Source of the DNA: an uncultured Lachnospiraceae bacterium
GTDB taxonomy: Bacteria; Bacillota; Clostridia; Lachnospirales; Lachnospiraceae
Length of the DNA: 64,000 bases
Assembly: GCA_910577955.1 (NCBI GenBank)
Contig: CAJTNC010000015.1
Span: 12,645 to 76,644 of the forward strand
Direction of reading: 5' to 3'
Made by a program: the position numbers and the translations under genes. The stretch's first letter is position 1, and each line of letters opens with the position of its first letter. The notes beneath the pieces were generated by a model. It was not told the DNA's origin, ran no database searches, and worked only from the letters and a program-made list of their open reading frames with translations. This document shows positions 9,064 through 17,287 of the stretch, piece by piece.

Positions 9064-9115
9064 CCCCTTTACTTTAGCAGGTAGACGTGCTAAAGTGGAG
9101 GGGTAGCTTTTTTAG
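9064..9115 (+). terminator. Rho-independent terminator of the ABC-class ATPase gene
   Basis: A 16-base stem starts with CCCCTTTACTTTAGCA and closes with TGCTAAAGTGGAGGGG; only two G-U pairs interrupt perfect complementarity. The loop is 8 bases. A TTTTTT run follows within a few bases on the plus strand, nine bases after the stop codon at 9055. Confidence 0.88.
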
Positions 9116-9123
9116 TTTGTATG

Positions 9124-9336
9124 TTAGGCGTTTGCGAAACTTCTTTTTCTACAAGTATTGCCGTGCAAAATTTACGCATCAATAAGCAGGCGCTGTGAGA
9201 CCGCCGGCACTTAGGCGCCGTATTTTGGCGCCTTATGTGTCCGCTGCGGTCGAACCGCAGTGAAAACGCGCCTGCGCCTTGATCGTATATTTTGCACGGC
9301 AAAACAGCAGAATCAATGAATTTCGCAATCTCCTAA
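9124..9336. repeat. Long imperfect inverted-repeat element, copy 1
   Basis: The outer arms TTAGGCGTTTGCGAAA (9124-9139) and the complement of 9321-9336 match at 14 of 16 positions, and an inner pair GCCGTGCAAAAT / ATTTTGCACGGC (about 9160 and 9290) is perfect. The centre contains ATAAGCAGG, GCTGTGAGACCG, CGGCACTTAG and GGTCGAACCGCAG in that order. The same four words recur in the same order on the minus strand at 15232-15459. No credible reading frame lies inside. The element fills the whole gap between an ATPase terminator and the ligase start codon. It is a dispersed structured repeat: a MITE-like element, a REP/BIME-type hairpin or a structured RNA are all possible. Confidence 0.75.
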
Positions 9337-9364
9337 GATTGTATGTTGCTGAGAGGATAGAAAA

Positions 9365-10999
9365 ATGCCGATTACGGAACTGTTGGAACAAAACTGCAAA
9401 ATGTACGGGAATGATATCTGCCTTGTGGAAATCAATCCGGAAGTAAAAGACAAGCGCAGAGTCACTTGGAAAGAGTACGAGCTGATCGAACCTTCCCACG
9501 CCTCCTACTACAGACGTGAGATCACATGGAATGTCTTCAACGAAAAAGCAAACCGCTTTGCCAACCTTCTCTTATCCAGAGGTATTAAAAAAGGGGACAA
9601 GGTTGCCATCCTGTTGATGAACTGTCTGGAATGGCTGCCGATCTATTTCGGTATTTTAAAGACCGGCGCACTGGCTGTGCCCTTAAATTTCCGCTATTCT
9701 TCCAGCGAGATCGAATACTGTCTCGATTTGTCCGAGTCCGATATCCTGATTTTCGGACCTGAATTTATCGGCCGTATCGAGGAGATAGCAGACCGTATTA
9801 TCACAAACAGGCTATTATTCTTCTTTGGGGAGAACTGCCCTACTTTTGCCGAAGATTACAATACTCTGACGGCGGACTGTTCCAGTATGTCGCCGAATAT
9901 CATGCTGACGGATAAAGATGATGCCGCGATCTACTTTTCCTCCGGCACCACCGGTTTTCCGAAGGCTATCCTGCACAACCATGAGAGTCTGATGCACTCC
10001 TGCAAGGTGGAACAAAATCACCACGGTCAGGGACGGAATGACGTCTTTTTGTGTATTCCGCCGCTCTACCACACCGGCGCGAAAATGCACTGGTTCGGTT
10101 CTCTTTTATCCGGCAGCAAAGCCGTCCTGTTGAAAGGTACGAAGCCGGAGTACATTTTGGATGCCGTCTCGAAAGAAAAATGCACCATCGTCTGGCTGCT
10201 TGTACCGTGGGCTCAGGATATTCTGGAAGCTCTCGACGCTGAAAGACTGCACATGGAAGACTATGAATTAGCCCAGTGGCGGCTGATGCACATCGGCGCT
10301 CAGCCTGTGCCTCCTTCTTTGATCAGACATTGGAAAAAATATTTTCCGGATCACCTCTACGACACCAACTACGGACTCAGCGAATCCATAGGGCCCGGCG
10401 CTGTCCATCTCGGCGTAGACAATATTCATAAAGTCGGCGCTATCGGCGTACCGGGGTTCGGCTGGGAAGTGAAGATCATCTCCCCCGACGCTGCCTCCGT
10501 AAAGCAGGGAGAAGTGGGCGAGCTATGCGTTAAAGGCCCCGGCGTGATGACCTGTTACTACAATGACCCGAAGGCTACGGAGGAAGTATTGAAAGATGGG
10601 TGGCTTCTGACCGGAGATATGGCAAGACAGGATGAGGACGGTTTCTATTACCTTGTAGACCGCAAGAAAGACGTGATCATCAGCGGCGGTGAGAATCTCT
10701 ATCCCGTACAGATCGAAGACTTTATCCGCACCCACAACGCCGTTCACGATGTGGCGGTGATAGGATTGCCCGACAAGCGTCTTGGCGAGATTGCGGCGGC
10801 CATCATTGAATTAAAGCCCGGTATGAGCTGCGGCGAAGAGGAGATGAACCTCTTCTGCACCGGCCTCCCGAGATACAAACGTCCGCGCAGAATCATCTTC
10901 GACGATATCCCGCGCAATCCTACCGGCAAGATCGAAAAGCCGGTACTGCGGGAGCGCTACAAGGTACACCGTCTTGTGGAAGCGGAGATCAACGCATAA
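9365..10999 (+). CDS. AMP-forming acyl-CoA synthetase/ligase, 544 aa
   Basis: ANL-superfamily enzyme that adenylates a carboxylate and transfers it to CoA. The core motifs are in order: P-loop YFSSGTTGFPKA (about 195-206), the A5 motif TNYGLSES, A7 TGDMARQDEDGFYYL with its ribose-binding Asp, the hinge VDRKKDVIISGGENLYP, and the C-terminal catalytic lysine in NPTGKIEK. It resembles the CaiC / medium-chain acyl-CoA ligase group, but the acid substrate cannot be read from sequence. The N-terminus is unusual in inserting a Glu/Lys-rich segment (residues 22-45) before the standard FNEKANRFANLL helix. No other fatty-acid genes are adjacent on this strand; a hotdog thioesterase lies convergently just downstream. 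The start region lies against the inverted-repeat element. Confidence 0.88.
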   Translation: MPITELLEQNCKMYGNDICLVEINPEVKDKRRVTWKEYELIEPSHASYYRREITWNVFNEKANRFANLLLSRGIKKGDKVAILLMNCLEWLPIYFGILKTGALAVPLNFRYSSSEIEYCLDLSESDILIFGPEFIGRIEEIADRIITNRLLFFFGENCPTFAEDYNTLTADCSSMSPNIMLTDKDDAAIYFSSGTTGFPKAILHNHESLMHSCKVEQNHHGQGRNDVFLCIPPLYHTGAKMHWFGSLLSGSKAVLLKGTKPEYILDAVSKEKCTIVWLLVPWAQDILEALDAERLHMEDYELAQWRLMHIGAQPVPPSLIRHWKKYFPDHLYDTNYGLSESIGPGAVHLGVDNIHKVGAIGVPGFGWEVKIISPDAASVKQGEVGELCVKGPGVMTCYYNDPKATEEVLKDGWLLTGDMARQDEDGFYYLVDRKKDVIISGGENLYPVQIEDFIRTHNAVHDVAVIGLPDKRLGEIAAAIIELKPGMSCGEEEMNLFCTGLPRYKRPRRIIFDDIPRNPTGKIEKPVLRERYKVHRLVEAEINA

Positions 11000-11003
11000 A
11001 AAC

Positions 11004-11027
11004 AGAGAGGGATCAAAATCCCTCTCT
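11004..11027. terminator. Bidirectional terminator between ligase and thioesterase genes
   Basis: Perfect 10-base stem AGAGAGGGAT / ATCCCTCTCT with a 4-base CAAA loop. On the plus strand it is followed by TCTTCTTTG; on the minus strand the stem is followed by GTTTTTATG. It overlaps the stop codon of the convergent thioesterase gene and begins five bases after the ligase stop. Confidence 0.8.
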
Positions 11028-11486
11028 TCTTCTTTGTTTCCTGAGTTCTGCTCTCTTTTTACCGCTCTCCCACTCCATCTCCTCGGCTGTTGTTTCAAGT
11101 TCCAAGCCAAACTCCACCGCTTTTGGACGCTCGTTTTCATCTAAAGCCACCATCGTCACATAAGCTCTGTTGATCGGCCTCCGAAAACCCTTTGAATCCT
11201 CCACGTAACTGTCCACCCGGACTTCCATAGAGCTTTTACCGATGTAAGTGATCCTGCCGATGATCACCACCATATTTCCCAAAAACGCCGGTTCCTTAAA
11301 CTGCAGGTTGTCTATGCAGGCAGTCGTTACGTCCTCCTCGCAGTGGCGCCTTGCGGCAACTCCCGCCACCTCATCGATCCAAGCCATCAGCTTCCCGCCA
11401 AACAGCCGGTTTGCCCCGTTGATATCCTCGTATTTGAGCAGCCGAAACTGTTCCGTCCTGCTGTCCTCCACGCGCTTTTTCCGCAT
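11013..11486 (-). CDS. Acyl-CoA thioesterase, hotdog fold (YciA/BFIT-like), 157 aa
   Basis: Hydrolyses acyl-CoA thioesters in the cytoplasm. The hotdog helix reads NRLFGGKLMAWIDEVAGVAARRH (residues about 25-47), with the catalytic Asp in WIDE. Further strands include FKEPAFLGNMVVIIGRITYIGKSS and VRVDSYVED. The C-terminal tail (about 20 residues) is strongly basic, ending KKRAELRKQRRREGF. Such acyl-CoA hydrolases have broad substrates, so the specific acyl group is unknown. An AEC-type carrier gene lies 17 bases upstream on the same strand. Confidence 0.87.
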   Translation of the reverse strand: MRKKRVEDSRTEQFRLLKYEDINGANRLFGGKLMAWIDEVAGVAARRHCEEDVTTACIDNLQFKEPAFLGNMVVIIGRITYIGKSSMEVRVDSYVEDSKGFRRPINRAYVTMVALDENERPKAVEFGLELETTAEEMEWESGKKRAELRKQRRREGF

Positions 11487-11503
11487 ATCCGTAACCTCTT
11501 ATT

Positions 11504-12415
11504 TTAAAACTGCAAAAAAGTGGAAATGATCGGTATTGTCAATACTGACACAAGTGTCGTCAAAATACTTCCCTTTGTACACTCAATAGCGTCGTTCCCG
11601 CTCTCCGCTGCCAACATCACAACCATGGACCCTACAGGCATTGCCAACATCAGAACAAATACCCCCTCCACAAGGGACGGCCACGGCACAAGCTTCAGCA
11701 AAAGCGCCGCACAAATCGGTATCGCCAGCATTTTGACCGCCATAAATGCATACATCTTTTTATCCAGAAAAAATTCTTTTTTACCGCCCTGAGACACGGA
11801 TGCGCCTATCAGAATCATAGACAGAGGCACTGCCGCATTGCCGACGTAATCAAAAAATGTACAGACGCTGTCCGGCATCGAGATCCCCGATGCAAAAACA
11901 GCAATCGCAACAACACAGGATATCACACCCGGATTGATCAGTTTTTTCCACTGTATGCCGCCCTTTCCCGCCAGACAAAATCCGTAGGTGTAGAGCAATA
12001 AATTATATCCCAGATTGTAAAACGCGATCAAAAGTATCGCCTCTTTCCCGTAAATGCTGGAGACCACCGGGATCCCCATAAATGCCACATTGGAAAAGAT
12101 CAGCATCAGTTTATAGAGATTATAATGTTCACGTTTCACATGCAAAAAGGATGCCACCGGCCCGCTGAGCAAAATCAGTATGCCAAAATATATGACTACC
12201 AGCACAAGCGTCTGAACAAGCATTGTCCTATCCAGATTCGCCTCTTTGCCCAGCACACCGTAAACCATAAGACATGGATTTAACACATTTACAACTATCT
12301 TTGACATTCTGCTGCAGGCATTTCCGTCCAGCCATCCTATCCGGAAAACAATATAGCCGATCAGCATCATGACAAGCAATACGCACATCTGCTGTATCAC
12401 CACAAATATATTCAT
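11504..12415 (-). CDS. AEC-family transporter (auxin efflux carrier type), 303 aa
   Basis: Secondary transporter of the auxin-efflux-carrier / malonate-carrier family in the cytoplasmic membrane. It has about ten transmembrane helices in two five-helix halves. The first half includes LVMMLIGYIVFRIGWLD and VVNVLNPCLMVYGV (the conserved Asn-Pro on the broken helix). The second half starts with PGVISCVVAIAVFASGI and includes VGNAAVPLSMILIGAS (Pro-Leu-Ser-Met, a family hallmark) and LAMPVGSMVVMLAAESG near the end. Substrates of bacterial members are mostly small organic acids, and none can be assigned here. It probably shares a transcript with the thioesterase gene. Confidence 0.87.
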   Translation of the reverse strand: MNIFVVIQQMCVLLVMMLIGYIVFRIGWLDGNACSRMSKIVVNVLNPCLMVYGVLGKEANLDRTMLVQTLVLVVIYFGILILLSGPVASFLHVKREHYNLYKLMLIFSNVAFMGIPVVSSIYGKEAILLIAFYNLGYNLLLYTYGFCLAGKGGIQWKKLINPGVISCVVAIAVFASGISMPDSVCTFFDYVGNAAVPLSMILIGASVSQGGKKEFFLDKKMYAFMAVKMLAIPICAALLLKLVPWPSLVEGVFVLMLAMPVGSMVVMLAAESGNDAIECTKGSILTTLVSVLTIPIISTFLQF

Positions 12416-12443
12416 ATAAGGTTATTCCTCTTTCCCGCGTACT

Positions 12444-13076
12444 TTATACTTGATAATAATCATTTGTATTATCTGTAAAATCAGCGTTCGTATTCATAAC
12501 CACCGGCCCTTTGACTGCCTCATAGAAATTTACGAGCGTAGCGTTCATATAAGGCATCACGTACAACGCTGCGATACCGCAGGTAATGCCGCTCAAAAGC
12601 ATCCACGGGATGAAGGAAAGCATCAGAACAAAATAGTCCATCTTGTGGCCATCCATCATTGCAACGCTGGCATCCAACGCATCCTTGCCGCTCATCCCCG
12701 GATTCTCCGCCAGAATATAGAATGCCTGTGAGTAACTGATCGCCTTAATGATGCCCGGTACAACGAAAAGCAGGCTCCACAAAAATGTAAACACCCCCAT
12801 CAGAAGAGTCAGTACAAGGGCATCCACAAACCGCTGAAATCCGCTGAACAATACATTGACATCCGGCTCAAATCCTCTCGTCAGATTCAGATAAATATAC
12901 GCCGTGCCGAGACTCAACGGCCCCGTCAGGCATATCGACGCGATTCCGCCCACAATGGGAACAAAATTGCATACGCCCAAGATCGCTCCCACAATAATAA
13001 AGCAGACGATCAGCATCCCGATATTGCCGCTCATCATCTGTTTTGCCTTCATTTTCAAATCCGCTCTGTTAATCAT
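12444..13076 (-). CDS. DUF975-family membrane protein, 210 aa
   Basis: Integral membrane protein of the DUF975 family with six predicted helices. Diagnostic blocks are MINRADLKMKAKQMM at the N-terminus, the interhelix Phe-rich segment VLFSGFQRF, FVVPGIIKAISYSQAFYIL and the family-specific ENPGMSGKDALDASVAMMDG cytoplasmic loop. The function is unknown. Its start overlaps the stop of the upstream C39-type gene by 4 bases (ATGA type), so the two are translationally coupled. Confidence 0.85.
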   Translation of the reverse strand: MINRADLKMKAKQMMSGNIGMLIVCFIIVGAILGVCNFVPIVGGIASICLTGPLSLGTAYIYLNLTRGFEPDVNVLFSGFQRFVDALVLTLLMGVFTFLWSLLFVVPGIIKAISYSQAFYILAENPGMSGKDALDASVAMMDGHKMDYFVLMLSFIPWMLLSGITCGIAALYVMPYMNATLVNFYEAVKGPVVMNTNADFTDNTNDYYQV

Positions 13077-13717
13077 TTCTCTCTCCTTTTTAATGATACC
13101 GCCATCCGGTACTGCTCCCGGTGACGCTTCTCCACCAGTTTCTTTTCATACCCGATCGTTCCATGATCATGCCACGGGTCATTGAAATAATAGTTCTCCT
13201 CATCATAACCCACAAGCAGCATGCAATGCTCATTAGAACGCCACAGAAAGCTTTCTCCCGAATCCTTTAGGATCCATTCCGGCCCGCTGTAAGTCTCTTT
13301 CAGATCAATAGTCGCCCAAAATATGACAGGCATGTCATTATCTATGTGATCCCGCAGCAGAATCCTCATTGACACTCCTGTCAGATCCACCGCTTCCCAA
13401 GCTTCATCCGGACGAAATGCCTGTTCCAAAACTCTATCAAGTGCCTTTTTTATCACCGGCGCATAACATCCCATAGCATGATCATCCGCAGGATCTCCGG
13501 CAAACACTTCCCAAGGATTACCGCCGTAAAGCTTCCCATCCTGTTCAAAAAAGGGCTCTTTTTCCAGATAACGTTCCACAAACTGTTCCACCGAAATATC
13601 CGCCCCCAGATACTGTAAAAGCATCACGGCTGAAACGCTTTCGCAGCCCGTGGGCCACTCTTTTGTCTGGTCAATGTATGGAACTCTTATCAGTTTTTTA
13701 CGCTTCTTTTTTGTCAT
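13073..13717 (-). CDS. C39-like cysteine peptidase family protein, 214 aa
   Basis: Papain-fold protein of the C39-like (Peptidase_C39_2) type. The triad positions are visible: Cys in PTGCESVSAVMLL, His in NEHCMLLVGYD and Asp in YYFNDPW. It has no transmembrane or ABC domains, so it is not a bacteriocin exporter. The N-terminus is very basic (MTKKKRKKLIR) and there is no obvious signal peptide, so an intracellular or unconventionally secreted protein is likely. The ATG at 13717 lies inside the 3' end of the nhaC gene (overlap about 20 bases); a TTG at 13735 would give a 6-residue extension. Neither has a strong ribosome binding site, which points to translational coupling with nhaC. Confidence 0.8.
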   Translation of the reverse strand: MTKKKRKKLIRVPYIDQTKEWPTGCESVSAVMLLQYLGADISVEQFVERYLEKEPFFEQDGKLYGGNPWEVFAGDPADDHAMGCYAPVIKKALDRVLEQAFRPDEAWEAVDLTGVSMRILLRDHIDNDMPVIFWATIDLKETYSGPEWILKDSGESFLWRSNEHCMLLVGYDEENYYFNDPWHDHGTIGYEKKLVEKRHREQYRMAVSLKRREK

Positions 13718-15200
13718 AATATTTTTTAATACCAAGCAGCGCCGCCACCAGAAGCACTGCGCTGATCAGCAAAGTGATCAACCAGTTCTTGCAGATTCCC
13801 GCAATGATATAGCCGATCACACAGACCACTGCCACAACCATCGCGTACTGCATCTGCGTCTGCACATGGTTGATATGGTTGCTCTGCGCACCTGCGGAGG
13901 ACATGATCGTCGTATCGGATATCGGCGAAACATGATCGCCGCAGACAGCGCCGGCCAGCACTGCGGAGACCGCAATGATCATCATCTTCTCATCTGCCAT
14001 CCTGAACATCTCCACTACGATCGGCACAAGGATCGCAAAAGTGCCCCAAGATGTTCCCGTGGAAAACGCCAGAAACAGCGCCACGGCAAACATGATTGCC
14101 GGAATAAAGATACTTGCAGTTGCGCTCGCTCCCACCGTACCGTTCACAAACTCACCGATGCCAAGATTATCGCCCATGCCCTTCAGTGTCCATGCGAAAG
14201 TCAGGATCAAAATAGCCGGTACCATCAGCTTGCATCCCTCCGCCAGAGAGTTCATAAAGTCTTTAAAGCCGATCACCTTTCTCGGCAGATACAGAATCGC
14301 CATGAAGATAACCGTCACCGTAGTAGCAAAGATCAAACTAATCTCCGCATCACAGTTTGCGAAAGCATCCACAATTCCTACCGCGCCGCCCTGCATGCCC
14401 GTATAAATCATGCCGAAGACCGCAGATACAATGAGCACTGCCACCGGAAGCACCAGATCCATGACTTTGCCGTTCTTATTCCCTTCCTCCCCGGCGGCTT
14501 CCATATCTTTAAATTCCTCTGCCCCGGAAGTAAACAGGTCGCCCTTTGCCGCATTTTTCTCATGCTTTTTCATCAGGCCAAAGTCCAGATTCAAGCCGAT
14601 CACCAGACACACCATCAGAAGCGTTAAGAGTGCATACAGATTAAACGGAATCGTGCTCAAAAACAACTGGAAGCCTGTCAGAGAACTATTCTCAGGCACA
14701 TAAGAATTTACTGCCGCAGCCCAGCTTGAGATCGGCGCGATAATACAGATCGGCGCCGCCGTCGCATCGATTATATAGGCAAGTTTTGCTCTAGAAACTT
14801 TGTACTTATCCGTCACCGGCCGCATCACGGATCCCACCGTCAGACAGTTGAAATAATCGTCCACAAAAATCAAAACACCCAGCCCCGTGGTTGCAAAAAG
14901 CGCGCTCTTTTTTGATTTTATCTTCCCGATGGCCCAGTTGCCGTAGGCCCTCGAGCCGCCCGACTTCTGCATCAGCACAATGATCATGCCGAGCAGCACG
15001 TCGAAAATGATAATGTTCAGGTTCATGCTCCCCGTCATGGTTGTAAACAGAGTCTCAAATGTCCCCCAGGGCTGAAACCCCGCTGTGAATAACGCCCCCA
15101 GAAGCACTCCCACAAACAGGGAAGAATACACTTCCTTCGTTATAAATGCCAGCAAAATCGCCACGACGGGCGGCACCAGCGACCACCAAGTACCATACAT
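13698..15200 (-). CDS. nhaC: Na+/H+ antiporter, NhaC family, 500 aa
   Basis: Membrane antiporter with about 12 helices. Family hallmarks are the N-terminal SLVPPVVAILLAFITKEVYSS, GLGVLIFVDDYFNCLTVGSVMRP (the conserved Asp-Asp in a helix), DATAAPICIIAPISSWAA and, near the C-terminus, STGTSWGTFAILVPI and AGAVCGDHVSPISDTT. A hydrophilic loop of about 35 residues between helices 6 and 7 (HEKNAAKGDLFTSG...) is cytoplasmic. AGGAGG lies 10 bases upstream of the ATG at 15200. Members exchange Na+ for H+, and some relatives carry malate/lactate or amino acids, so substrate assignment is provisional. The gene heads an overlapping operon with the C39-like and DUF975 genes. Confidence 0.85.
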   Translation of the reverse strand: MYGTWWSLVPPVVAILLAFITKEVYSSLFVGVLLGALFTAGFQPWGTFETLFTTMTGSMNLNIIIFDVLLGMIIVLMQKSGGSRAYGNWAIGKIKSKKSALFATTGLGVLIFVDDYFNCLTVGSVMRPVTDKYKVSRAKLAYIIDATAAPICIIAPISSWAAAVNSYVPENSSLTGFQLFLSTIPFNLYALLTLLMVCLVIGLNLDFGLMKKHEKNAAKGDLFTSGAEEFKDMEAAGEEGNKNGKVMDLVLPVAVLIVSAVFGMIYTGMQGGAVGIVDAFANCDAEISLIFATTVTVIFMAILYLPRKVIGFKDFMNSLAEGCKLMVPAILILTFAWTLKGMGDNLGIGEFVNGTVGASATASIFIPAIMFAVALFLAFSTGTSWGTFAILVPIVVEMFRMADEKMMIIAVSAVLAGAVCGDHVSPISDTTIMSSAGAQSNHINHVQTQMQYAMVVAVVCVIGYIIAGICKNWLITLLISAVLLVAALLGIKKYYDKKEA

Positions 15201-15231
15201 TTTTTCATTTCCTCCTCATACGTAAATATAA

Positions 15232-15459
15232 ATTCCAGATAATTGCGAGATTTGCCGTCTTTATTATTTTGTTGCTCAAAATTTATATTCCATAAGCAGG
15301 CACGCTCCCGCTGCGGTTCGACCGTAACGGCCACTAAGCTCATGTGAAATTTTTCAAATTTCGCATTCACTAAGTGCCGACGGTCTCACAGCACCTGCTT
15401 ATGGATCTAAAAATTTTTCACATCAACTCTACAAAACAAAATCTCTCAATTATCTGAAT
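15232..15459. repeat. Long imperfect inverted-repeat element, copy 2
   Basis: The outer arms near 15232-15253 and 15438-15459 are inverted copies: ATTCCAGATAATTGCGAGATT against the complement of AATCTCTCAATTATCTGAAT. An inner pair ATAAGCAGG (15292-15300) and CCTGCTTAT (15393-15401) is perfect, and AAATTT-rich stems lie between. On the minus strand the words ATAAGCAGG, GCTGTGAGACCG, CGGCACTTAG and GGTCGAACCGCAG appear in the same order as in 9124-9336. The left arm lies in the nhaC 5' region and the right arm overlaps the last codons of the EAL regulator gene. The outer arms differ from copy 1, so only the core is shared. No coding potential is seen. Confidence 0.75.
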
Positions 15460-17141
15460 ACTGATTCAACTTGAAACGCCAGCGTCTCATATTCCTTCAC
15501 CGGCATCGGTTTCGCAAAATAGTAGCCCTGCACATATTCGCAGCCCACACTGCTCAAAAATTCAACCTGTTCTTTCTCTTCCACACCCTCCGCAATAACG
15601 GGCAGATCAAGATCCTTCGCAAGCCGGATCACATTCGCCACGATGCTTTCGCTTCTCTTCTGATTTTCACTGCCGGAAGCCGCCATAAACTTCATATCCA
15701 GTTTCAGCACATCCACCGAAATATCTTTCAGCGTGTTTAAAGATGAATAACCGCTGCCGAAATCGTCCATCAGTATCGTATGTCCGTACTCCTGAAGCTG
15801 GCGCATCGCCCGTTTGATCGCTTCCGGATTATCCGTATAAGCGCTCTCCGTCAGCTCCAGCTGGAACAATTCTGCGGGAACGTCATATTTCAGCGTCAGT
15901 TCATGGATCTCTTCCACCATCCTCGGATTATACATGCTGACTCTGGAAATATTGACAGAAACTGGAAACGGTTTTATTCCCCTGTCCAACCAGCTCCTGA
16001 TCAGTCTGCAGGACTGCTCCCAGACATAATAATCCAGCTTCATGATCAATCCGTTCTTCTCAAAAACAGGAATAAATTTTCCCGGTGAAACCATGCCCTT
16101 ATCCGGTGTAACCCAACGTATCAGCACTTCCGCGCCTTTCAGCCTGTAATCTGCCAGACTGTATTTCGGCTGCAGATAAAGCACAAACTGCTCCTCTTTC
16201 ATCGCCTGTTCCATATCGTTGACGATGGCCTGCGCCTCCTCGATGCTCTTGCCCATCTGTTCCGTATAGATATAATAATTTTGAATATAACTTCCCTTAC
16301 ACTCTTTGGACGCCAGCTTTGCATGATCTATCATGGCCGGAACGGACGCCTCCCGGTCTTCAATGTAAAATACGCCCAGATTTGAAAGAATATTATAGTC
16401 CCTCTGATAGGCTTTAAGGTCTTTCTGAAATTCATCCATCAGCCTCTGGATAAATTCACCGTCTTTCCTCGGCATACAAATCCCAAAGACGTCCGCTTCT
16501 ATCCTGCAGTACGTCACGGGTTTTATATGCTTTTCCAGTTCCCGCAGCATATCCGCAATATGACAGATCAGCTTATCCCCTTCCCGTCTGCCGAACACGC
16601 TGTTATAAACCTGAAACTGATAAATATCAAAGTGCAGGAGCATAAACTCTATATCAGGATTTTCTTTCAACATCTTCTTCGTTTGATGCACAAACATGTT
16701 TTGTATATAAATGCCGGTCAATGTATCAAACTGCTCCTGATAGCGAAGCTTTCTCAGCACATACAATTCACTTCGCTCAATAACATTCTTTACCCTGAAT
16801 CGTATGATCTCGGCATTATAAGGTTTTTTAATAAAATCCCACGCGCCGTATCCAAGGCACTTAACCTCGCTCTCCGAATCCGACTGACTTGTAGATACGA
16901 TCACCGGAATCGTCGAAAGTTCCGGCGACGAAGAATACTCCTCCAAAAACTGAAAGCCGTCCATTTCCGGCATAATCAGATCGGTGATCACTGCAGAAAC
17001 CTTATTTTTCAATTTCCATAAAATATCAAGCGCTTTTTTTCCATTATCCGCTTCCAGAACATTATAGGTACCTTCCAGAATAGTAACCAGCAATTCTCTG
17101 TTGATTTCATTATCTTCCACGACTAAAACTGTGTTCTCCAT
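15450..17141 (-). CDS. Response regulator with degenerate GGDEF and EAL domain, 563 aa
   Basis: Signal-transduction protein predicted to hydrolyse cyclic di-GMP. The receiver domain (residues 1-125) has acidic residues at the N-terminus (VVEDN), the phospho-acceptor Asp54 in ITDLIMPEMDG and the conserved Lys in FIKKPYN. The middle domain (about 135-295) has GGDEF topology but reads RIEADVFGI where an active cyclase would have RxGGDEF, so it should not make c-di-GMP. The EAL domain (about 310-560) keeps EVLIRW (EVL variant of EAL), ELTESAYTD, MDDFGSGYSS, LKLDMKF, VIAEGVE and GYYFAKP, so phosphodiesterase activity is plausible. No partner histidine kinase is adjacent. The gene's 3' end lies inside a repeat arm. 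Confidence 0.88.
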   Translation of the reverse strand: MENTVLVVEDNEINRELLVTILEGTYNVLEADNGKKALDILWKLKNKVSAVITDLIMPEMDGFQFLEEYSSSPELSTIPVIVSTSQSDSESEVKCLGYGAWDFIKKPYNAEIIRFRVKNVIERSELYVLRKLRYQEQFDTLTGIYIQNMFVHQTKKMLKENPDIEFMLLHFDIYQFQVYNSVFGRREGDKLICHIADMLRELEKHIKPVTYCRIEADVFGICMPRKDGEFIQRLMDEFQKDLKAYQRDYNILSNLGVFYIEDREASVPAMIDHAKLASKECKGSYIQNYYIYTEQMGKSIEEAQAIVNDMEQAMKEEQFVLYLQPKYSLADYRLKGAEVLIRWVTPDKGMVSPGKFIPVFEKNGLIMKLDYYVWEQSCRLIRSWLDRGIKPFPVSVNISRVSMYNPRMVEEIHELTLKYDVPAELFQLELTESAYTDNPEAIKRAMRQLQEYGHTILMDDFGSGYSSLNTLKDISVDVLKLDMKFMAASGSENQKRSESIVANVIRLAKDLDLPVIAEGVEEKEQVEFLSSVGCEYVQGYYFAKPMPVKEYETLAFQVESVFR

Positions 17142-17287
17142 TGGTTGCTCCTTTGCCTCGCCACATTGCTTTTTCTGTAAAAATACTCATACAGTTTTAT
17201 TTTAACAAATTAAATTATTAAAGGCAACTGTTTCAGCCAAAAAAGCGGGGGGCAGTTATAATTTATTTTGTTCTCCGCTTCTCGCCG

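Noticed and set aside
13650..14627. A 325-codon plus-strand frame opposite nhaC
   Set aside because: Antisense to a clear NhaC protein; extremely His/Arg/Asp-rich, as expected from the complement of transmembrane codons.
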